Source of the DNA: JBAYJY01 sp041664945
Lineage (GTDB): Bacteria > UBP15 > UBA6099
Length of the DNA: 10,545 nucleotides
Assembly (NCBI GenBank): GCA_041664945.1
Contig: JBAYJY010000162.1
Location: 1-10,545, forward strand
Direction of reading: 5' to 3'
Every line of letters begins with the position of its first letter. The first letter of the stretch is position 1. The notes beneath the pieces are model-generated. The model did no database searches and was not told where the DNA came from. It saw only the letters and a program-made list of their open reading frames with translations. Below, piece after piece: positions 4,824 through 10,545 of the stretch. Both the position numbers and the translations under genes were made by a program.

Positions 4824-6440
4824 ATGGCCAGAAAAAAGGTGTTAAAGGGCGTCATTTTAGCATGTATTGGCGTTGTCGCGATTTTAGCCGTAATAACGGC
4901 GGCTGATTACTTCAGAGGCAAACCGGCGGCGCCCGATTCTCTGATCGAGTGCAATCCGGCGCTCTATGTAAGCGTCTCTCAAATTAAGCGCAATAAGCTG
5001 ACAATGGCGCTGCATGAGCCATACAGGAAGATCCTGAAAGGTAAAGCTGCGCGGGAAACCGGTTTGTATTTTTTTCAGGCGATGGGTGTTTCCGAGCCTG
5101 AAAAGATGTCGGGCTGCAAAAGGCGGTTTCTCTCAAAAATGGTCCTCGGGGACGGATTTTCCGCGGCGATATTCACGGATAACCAAGAATTTCAGGATTT
5201 CGTAATCGTGTCGCCCGCGAGCCTGACTCGGAGGGCTGCATTCAAAATAACGACGTTTTTGCCGCCCGTAGGCAGACACATCGCAACGCTTGAGGAAGGC
5301 GGGCGGAAGTACAGATATTTTCGCGCTGGCGGCGCGCGCAAAGTATATTTTGCGGTTAAAAAGAAATGCTTCATCGCATCGAGCAATATTGACCATTTCA
5401 AGGCGACATTGTCTTTTGCGGACGGTGAAAGCATAGGAACAGAATCTCTTTCCGAATTGAAATTCTACAAGAAAATCAAAAACGCTTCGAAAGGGAACGG
5501 CGCTCTGTTTTTTGCGTATGTATCGGACAAGGAAAACTTCGCGCTTGGCAAAAGCGTCAATGCTTATGGTTTATCTTTGAGGATTAAAAAGAAAACAGTT
5601 GAAGTGGCGATGGCCGGCAATAAGATTCATGATGCGGTGGAGAAATCGAGGGCTCCGTTCAGCGCTGCTCATTTCTTTCCGGCAGACGCTGATTTGGTCT
5701 GGGAAACAGGAAATTTCGGCGAAGCGTGGAACAACCTATTTCTCGAAGCTCAAACTACAGAGGACAGGCTCACAACGTTTTTCAAAAATAACTTTGGAAT
5801 AGACTATTCAAAAGATTTCTCAAAATATTTTCGCGGCGACATTTCGGCATTCGTTAAAAATGTTTCAATAGTCACCGATGGAACGCCTGTTCCAAACACA
5901 ACCATCGCGATAGGCGCCACAGATGGCGCAAAGGCTTTAGCGGCGTTCGACTCGATGATCACGGGAAGCATAAGCGGCCAATTCGAGAAGCAGACCTCTG
6001 ACATATACGGAACGAAAGTGATCTGGTTCAAAAACAAAAATGAGAAGGCGGCGCTTTCTCCGGCATACACAATGTTTGACGATGTGATTTATTTTTCATT
6101 GCGAAGAGAAGACATAAAGAAAATACTCAATGTGAAAAACGGGTTCGTGGCATCCCTGTTTGATGTCGCTGAATTCAAACGATATGTCGGGACAGTCCCG
6201 AAAAACACGCTGTTGAACATATATGCTCCGGGGGTAAAGCTGTCGCCGTTGGCGCGTGATTATCTCGTAGGAGTCGTTAAAGTGTCTCAAGGGTTCTTTA
6301 CTGAGGAAATTCAGAAAGTCTTTCTGCCTGGCGCTGAGAACCTTGCATCCGCTGAGGAATTTACAGGAGCCACAAGAATCGACGGCGAATTTGTAATCAC
6401 GGAAATGAAGATAAAATGGAAAAAGCATTTTTTAAAATAA
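4824..6440 (+). CDS. DUF2138/YfaA-like membrane-anchored protein of the alpha-2-macroglobulin locus
   Basis: A 538-residue protein of unknown biochemical role. It starts at an ATG preceded by GGTGAT (4812-4817), a partial Shine-Dalgarno match. A single N-terminal membrane segment (about residues 8-27, after MARKKVLK) anchors or exports it, and the rest should be periplasmic. The body is alpha/beta with repeated patterns such as LYVSVSQI, AAIFTDNQEFQDFVIVSPAS, GALFFAYVSDKENFALG and KDFSKYFRGDISAFVKNV. I assign it to DUF2138 tentatively: the length is close to E. coli YfaA (about 560 residues as I recall), the opening (a strand, then a helix, then YFFQAMGVSEPEKM) resembles that family, and it comes first in a yfaA-yfaT-yfaS-like gene order. 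Resemblance to DUF3352-type proteins is an alternative. Its last 25 bases overlap the next gene, which implies translational coupling. Confidence 0.6.
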   Translation: MARKKVLKGVILACIGVVAILAVITAADYFRGKPAAPDSLIECNPALYVSVSQIKRNKLTMALHEPYRKILKGKAARETGLYFFQAMGVSEPEKMSGCKRRFLSKMVLGDGFSAAIFTDNQEFQDFVIVSPASLTRRAAFKITTFLPPVGRHIATLEEGGRKYRYFRAGGARKVYFAVKKKCFIASSNIDHFKATLSFADGESIGTESLSELKFYKKIKNASKGNGALFFAYVSDKENFALGKSVNAYGLSLRIKKKTVEVAMAGNKIHDAVEKSRAPFSAAHFFPADADLVWETGNFGEAWNNLFLEAQTTEDRLTTFFKNNFGIDYSKDFSKYFRGDISAFVKNVSIVTDGTPVPNTTIAIGATDGAKALAAFDSMITGSISGQFEKQTSDIYGTKVIWFKNKNEKAALSPAYTMFDDVIYFSLRREDIKKILNVKNGFVASLFDVAEFKRYVGTVPKNTLLNIYAPGVKLSPLARDYLVGVVKVSQGFFTEEIQKVFLPGAENLASAEEFTGATRIDGEFVITEMKIKWKKHFLK

Positions 6441-7420
6441 TGACTGTTGCCGCAGCCGTGTTATTGGCAATCTCCTGCGCGTCCTGCGCCAAAAGATGCG
6501 AGGTCAGGATCGGAACGCAATCCTTGAAGGCCGACGGCGCCGACGCTCAAACTGTGTATGTTGCGGGAGGGGTTAGAGACTTCGGCCGCGCTGAACTCAA
6601 ATTGGAGAAAGGCGTCGGGCTTGTAGACATTGTCAGAACCGGCAGGCGCGGGTTCATTATTCAGAGCAGGTTGAAAACCGGCAAAGCGCTTCTCGCGGCA
6701 AAACTTGGAAGCGCGCGGTGTTCGTGCGGCATTACAATTGAACCGGACTATACGGATGCCGATTCCGATGGATTTCCGGATGTCGCAGAATTAAATACAG
6801 AGGAAGACAGGCACAGCTTTAGAGAATGGTTCGAGGCGATCGCTGATTCGCAATACGAGAAGCCTTCAACGGCATGGCTCGATGAGCAAAGAGATTGCGC
6901 GGGACTTGTCAGATTTGCATACCGGGAGGCGCTTAAGGCGCATACAACGCGAAATCTGAGGAAGTTCGGCGCTTCAGGGGAGATGGCTGGCGGCGACGTG
7001 AGGAAGTTCAACTATCCCGGCGTGCCGATTCTCGGGGAATCAATATTCCGTATTAAAGCGGGGCCGTTCGAGCGCGGCGACGAGAAGAAAAGTTTTTCCG
7101 CGTTTGCCGACGCAAAAGCGCTGCGCGAGTTCAATACGGCGCGTGTGAGCAAGGACATAAACGACGCGCTTCCGGGCGATCTGTTGTTTTTTCTGCAGTT
7201 CGGGAGTTCTCCGATGCCGGACCATACGATGATCGTTATGCGCGGCGAGAAGGGCGGCCCTTTTTTGCTTTTGTACCACACCGGCCCGACGCATGGAACG
7301 CGCGGAAGGATAAAGAGGATTTCCGTGAATGACCTGATTGAATGGCAGGACGAGAGGTGGCATCCGGTCGAATCTAACCCGTATTTTATGGGCGTGTACC
7401 GTTTCAAGATCATAAATTGA
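6416..7420 (+). CDS. DUF1175/YfaT-like protein with probable papain-like (NlpC/P60-type) hydrolase domain
   Basis: A 334-residue exported protein, second gene of the operon. The ATG at 6416 overlaps the upstream gene by 25 bases. A second ATG at 6440 overlaps the upstream stop by one base (TAATG), but only the first gives a positively charged signal sequence (MEKAFFK). LAISC near residue 21 may be a lipobox. Residues about 27-108 look like an Ig-like/Big domain (KADGADAQTVYVAGGVRD). Residues 114-125 form a calcium-loop motif (DADSDGFPDVAE). The DUF1175 core follows: QRDCAGLVRFAYREAL (C161), PGDLLFF (253-259), DHTMIV (H270) and LYHTGPTHG (H288). The spacing of C161, H270 and H288 resembles the DCSGLV...GDLVFF...HVGI...H pattern of NlpC/P60 cysteine peptidases. 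E. coli YfaT is about 207 residues as I recall, so this one carries extra N-terminal sequence. The enzyme role is inference. Confidence 0.8.
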   Translation: MEKAFFKIMTVAAAVLLAISCASCAKRCEVRIGTQSLKADGADAQTVYVAGGVRDFGRAELKLEKGVGLVDIVRTGRRGFIIQSRLKTGKALLAAKLGSARCSCGITIEPDYTDADSDGFPDVAELNTEEDRHSFREWFEAIADSQYEKPSTAWLDEQRDCAGLVRFAYREALKAHTTRNLRKFGASGEMAGGDVRKFNYPGVPILGESIFRIKAGPFERGDEKKSFSAFADAKALREFNTARVSKDINDALPGDLLFFLQFGSSPMPDHTMIVMRGEKGGPFLLLYHTGPTHGTRGRIKRISVNDLIEWQDERWHPVESNPYFMGVYRFKIIN

Positions 7421-7487
7421 AAGGTTTTACATAATTGCCATGCCGTCATTTTGCGTATTACAAACGCCGATACAAGTTGAGAGGTGA

Positions 7488-10400
7488 ATGAAGGTGCCGA
7501 AAAAACTTTTTTTATTGTTGTGCGCCGCCTTTCTCGCGGTTTCATTCCACGCGCGGCCGGTTAAGGCTCAAGAAGCGTATTTCCATCTCGAAAGCGGCCA
7601 GATATTCGCGCCCGGTGATAAAGAGGCGAGTTTCGATTTATATTCGAAGCTCGACGGCGCTGTCGATATCAGGGTATATAAAATCGGAAACCCGGCCGCT
7701 TTTTTTATCGCGCAGAAAGACTGGCACAGTCCTCAATCGCCTAATAGTCCATCGCTGAAAAACAGGAAAGGGATGTCCATATTCGATCGTTTTGCGGAAC
7801 TCGTTAGGCTGATGAGTTCGAAATACCGCATTCTATTCCGCCAGCTTACAAATTCAGAGACAAGAAGAAACATGGTGGATAACCTCGGCTTTAAGGGGTA
7901 CAAAAAACAAGCATGGAAGAGCGCCGAATTCCCGACTCTGAAGGGGTACAAGCTCGTAAAGAGATGGAAGCATAATGTGAAGCCAAACCCCGACCACAAT
8001 GGCTGGTACACAAACGAAAGAATATATATGCCTGTTTACAAAACAGGCGCGTATCTTATTGAAGTGGCGTATAGGGATTCCGTCGCATACACCGTCGTAT
8101 TGATAACCAACCTTCGGTTCATAGACAAATCGATCGGTTCCAAGAAGGTTATATTCGTATGCGACGGGAAAACCGGCAAACCCATAAAAGGCGCCAAGAC
8201 GCTTCTGATTGAAAACTCGTCGCGGAAAAAGGAATTATCGCGACGTACGGACAAGCGTGGAATCGCCTCTTTCAAGATACAAAAAGATTCCAGTTACAGA
8301 ATGATGATCACGAGAGGGGCCGATTTTATTCTCGGCGAGCAGTACGGCGGATATTGGGAAGGCGAAAACACCAAGGTATATATGTATACGGACCGACCGA
8401 TATACAGGCCGGGGCATACAGTCCATTTCAAGGGAATAGCGCGCGCCATGGCCGGAAGTAAATATATCTTCAAATCCGGAGAAGATATAACGCTAACCAT
8501 TCACGACCCGGATTGGAACAAAGTAACTGAAATAACATCGAAAACGAATGAAAACGGAACGATCAATGGTTCCTTCACGCTCGGCGAGGAACCTCCACTC
8601 GGTGAATACAACATCGAAGCCTCATACAACGGCAACGAGTATTACGGCAGTTTCAGGGTGGAGGAATATAAGAAACCAGAATACAAGGTCACAGTGACAA
8701 CGGATAAGGCGTCTTACGTGGCCGGCGACGAAATTGTTGCAACATTCGCGGCGGATTACTATTTCGGCGAACCGGTCGCAAACGCGAATCTGAAATATAA
8801 GGTGTACAAAGCAAGGTACTACGAGCCGTGGTGGGACGACTACGATTACGGATGGTACATCGCCGCTGAAGAAGGCGTTTATACATACGACTACGAACAA
8901 ATTGAAGATGGAGAACTGACTCTCGACGCAAAGGGGAGAGGCGAGCTTAAGATAAGCGCAACGGGAGAACTTTCCGATAACAGCATATTCAAAATCGTGG
9001 GAGAAGTGGAGGACGAATCGCATCATGCTGTAGGGGGCTATGCGACGGTTAAAGTTGCGCGCGCGCTCTTCGACGTTTCAATTGAGACTTCGAGCTATGT
9101 TTACGAAATAGGCGATAACGCCAATATAAAAATCCGAACGGAAAGTATCATCAAGAAACCGGTTAACGCGAAGTTGGATATTAAGGTGACGAACCATATA
9201 TGTTCGCCCACTTATAGCGGAAATAGCGCTTTCGGCAGACAAGGTAATGCATGCATGGATGTAAATGTCTACAACAGAATTGTGAATACCGGGAAGAAAG
9301 GCCGATTTGATTTCAATCTGAAATTGAAAAACACCGGTTATTATTATGTGACAGTAAGCTCGAAAGACAGCAAGGGCAACTCCATTACTGAGAAAAGAGT
9401 ATTTTATATTTACGACGAAAAGCCCTATTGGTGGTATGGAGGCGGCGGATCGGACGATATCGAAATAACTCTGGACAAGAAAGTATATATGCAGGGAGAC
9501 AAAGCGAAACTGGTGATCTCTTTGCCGGTTCCCGATGCGACTCTTCTTTTCTCAGTCGAGGGAGCCGATCTGTTCAAGTATGAGATCAGGCATATCAAGG
9601 GAAAAATTGCGGTCATTGAGCTCCCTATTGAAAACAAATATGCGCCGAACATATTTTTGGAGGCGAACGCCGTTTTCAACGGCAAGTTTTACAAAGGCGA
9701 ATCAGAAATCGTGATCCCGCCTGTGGACAAATTCCTCAAAGTCAGCGTCGATGCCGAAAAGAAAAAATACCATCCCGGAGATATGGCAAAGCTCAATATC
9801 ACGCTCCGCGATTCGAAGGGCAAGCCGGTTCAGGGCGAAGTGTCTGTCGGCATAGTGGACGAGGCGATATATGCGCTCGCGTCCGAAACCACTCCGGGTA
9901 TCGAACGCTTTTTCTACGGCAAACGCTACAATCGCGTCGAAACGATTTACTCGTACGAATTTTATTTCTACGGATATTCACAGATGAAACCGCTCACGCT
10001 GGCGCGCAAACATCGCGATACGCTGACGCGAGCCGCTCTAAAAACAAAAGAAGATGTGCGTGTGCGCAGGAAGTTTAAGGATACGATGCAATGGACAGCC
10101 GTTGTAAATACAGACGCTGAAGGCCATGCTTCCATCGAAGCGGAATGTCCTGATAATCTCACGACGTGGCGCGTAACCGCGCGTGCGGTGGACGCCGAAA
10201 CGCGGGTCGGGCAGTCCGTATCCCGTTTTCTTGTAAGGAAGGACTTGATTCTTCGTCTCGTGACCCCGCGTTTCTTTAGGGGAAGGGACCGAATAAATCT
10301 CACATCTATCATACATAATTATCTGGATAAAGACGCCGATGTGAAAGTGTCGCTTGAAGCGTACGGTCTCAAGATAGAGAATCCTGGCGAAAAGTCTATA

Positions 10401-10545
10401 CGGGTGCCCATGAAGCAGGATAAGGCCGTTACGTGGAGCGCGAAAGTGATTTCCGACGGAAACGTGAGGTTGAAAGGCGTAGCGTTGTCCGAACAGGAAT
10501 CAGATGCGGTCGAACTGAACATTCCAGCGCTTCCTCACGGCGCAG
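7488..10545 (+). CDS. YfaS/MagD-type bacterial alpha-2-macroglobulin, truncated at the right edge
   Basis: The frame is open from 7488 to the window end (1019 residues seen; relatives have about 1500 or more). These proteins are thought to trap proteases in the periplasm. The ATG at 7488 is used here, but the GTG at 7494 lies nine bases after AGAGG (7480-7484) and is an equally good start. A signal peptide ends near PVKA/QEA (residue 28) with no lipobox, so the protein is probably soluble. An MG1-like domain follows (SGQIFAPGDK, IRVYKIGNPAAFF), then MG2 with TDRPIYRPG (301-309), EEYKKPEYKVTV (392-403) opening the next MG domain, DKKVYMQGDKAKL (from 663), an MG6-type region with YHPGD (near 762) and VDEAIYAL (790-797), and the A2M core RRKFKDTMQW...DNLTTWRVTARA (860 onward). 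The thioester region (CxEQ), if present, lies beyond the window, so thioester activity cannot be judged. It is 67 bases after the DUF1175 gene with no terminator between. Confidence 0.94.
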   Translation, partial: MKVPKKLFLLLCAAFLAVSFHARPVKAQEAYFHLESGQIFAPGDKEASFDLYSKLDGAVDIRVYKIGNPAAFFIAQKDWHSPQSPNSPSLKNRKGMSIFDRFAELVRLMSSKYRILFRQLTNSETRRNMVDNLGFKGYKKQAWKSAEFPTLKGYKLVKRWKHNVKPNPDHNGWYTNERIYMPVYKTGAYLIEVAYRDSVAYTVVLITNLRFIDKSIGSKKVIFVCDGKTGKPIKGAKTLLIENSSRKKELSRRTDKRGIASFKIQKDSSYRMMITRGADFILGEQYGGYWEGENTKVYMYTDRPIYRPGHTVHFKGIARAMAGSKYIFKSGEDITLTIHDPDWNKVTEITSKTNENGTINGSFTLGEEPPLGEYNIEASYNGNEYYGSFRVEEYKKPEYKVTVTTDKASYVAGDEIVATFAADYYFGEPVANANLKYKVYKARYYEPWWDDYDYGWYIAAEEGVYTYDYEQIEDGELTLDAKGRGELKISATGELSDNSIFKIVGEVEDESHHAVGGYATVKVARALFDVSIETSSYVYEIGDNANIKIRTESIIKKPVNAKLDIKVTNHICSPTYSGNSAFGRQGNACMDVNVYNRIVNTGKKGRFDFNLKLKNTGYYYVTVSSKDSKGNSITEKRVFYIYDEKPYWWYGGGGSDDIEITLDKKVYMQGDKAKLVISLPVPDATLLFSVEGADLFKYEIRHIKGKIAVIELPIENKYAPNIFLEANAVFNGKFYKGESEIVIPPVDKFLKVSVDAEKKKYHPGDMAKLNITLRDSKGKPVQGEVSVGIVDEAIYALASETTPGIERFFYGKRYNRVETIYSYEFYFYGYSQMKPLTLARKHRDTLTRAALKTKEDVRVRRKFKDTMQWTAVVNTDAEGHASIEAECPDNLTTWRVTARAVDAETRVGQSVSRFLVRKDLILRLVTPRFFRGRDRINLTSIIHNYLDKDADVKVSLEAYGLKIENPGEKSIRVPMKQDKAVTWSAKVISDGNVRLKGVALSEQESDAVELNIPALPHGA

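Noticed and set aside
7012..7545. Minus-strand open frame across the DUF1175 and alpha-2-macroglobulin junction
   Set aside because: It overlaps two well-supported genes, and the translation is arginine- and serine-rich, as expected for an antisense shadow.
7488..7560. Lipobox in the alpha-2-macroglobulin signal sequence
   Set aside because: The only early Cys follows LLL, with Leu at -1, which is not accepted by lipoprotein signal peptidase; an ordinary AxA-like cleavage site is present further on.
8622..9026. Minus-strand open frame inside the alpha-2-macroglobulin gene
   Set aside because: The plus-strand frame has clear MG-domain motifs across this region; the antisense frame has none.

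Overview
The window looks like a piece of chromosome from a flagellated, diderm (Gram-negative-type) bacterium. Evidence for this is a flagellin gene with what looks like a sigma-28 promoter, several exported proteins with Sec signal peptides, and a bacterial alpha-2-macroglobulin locus that only makes sense with a periplasm. Base composition is moderate (roughly half G+C by eye). TTG, GTG and ATG all appear to be used as starts. I see no insertion sequence, tRNA, rRNA, CRISPR array or phage gene. I cannot name the phylum from this stretch; a GH89 enzyme beside a divergent flagellin would suit an uncultured or PVC-like lineage, but that is a guess. All genes lie on the + strand.

Layout. (1) 2-586: the 3' end of an unrecognised gene that enters from outside the window. 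(2) 673-2946: a secreted alpha-N-acetylglucosaminidase (NAGLU, family GH89) with both catalytic glutamates present. (3) 2947-3608: a 660-base gene-free stretch. It contains a near-perfect sigma-28 promoter (3079-3105), followed by about 500 bases of what would be flagellin leader RNA. The leader is rich in inverted repeats, carries a duplicated GCCGATTG...TTCGGCT motif, and has a very strong Shine-Dalgarno-like sequence with no ordinary start codon behind it. (4) 3609-4589: a divergent flagellin with an awkward start region, followed by a rho-independent terminator at 4620-4640. (5) 4756-4785: a textbook sigma-70 promoter driving a three-gene operon: a DUF2138/YfaA-like membrane-anchored protein (4824-6440), a DUF1175/YfaT-like protein (6416-7420, overlapping the previous gene) and a YfaS-type alpha-2-macroglobulin (7488 to beyond the right edge).

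The operon has the same gene order as E. coli yfaA-yfaT-yfaS, as I remember that locus. Bacterial alpha-2-macroglobulins are thought to trap foreign proteases in the periplasm. The partner proteins have no settled function. The DUF1175 protein here shows a Cys-His-His arrangement (C161, H270, H288) that resembles the NlpC/P60 papain-like fold. The most unusual part of the window is the long structured flagellin leader, which I cannot match to any riboswitch class I know.
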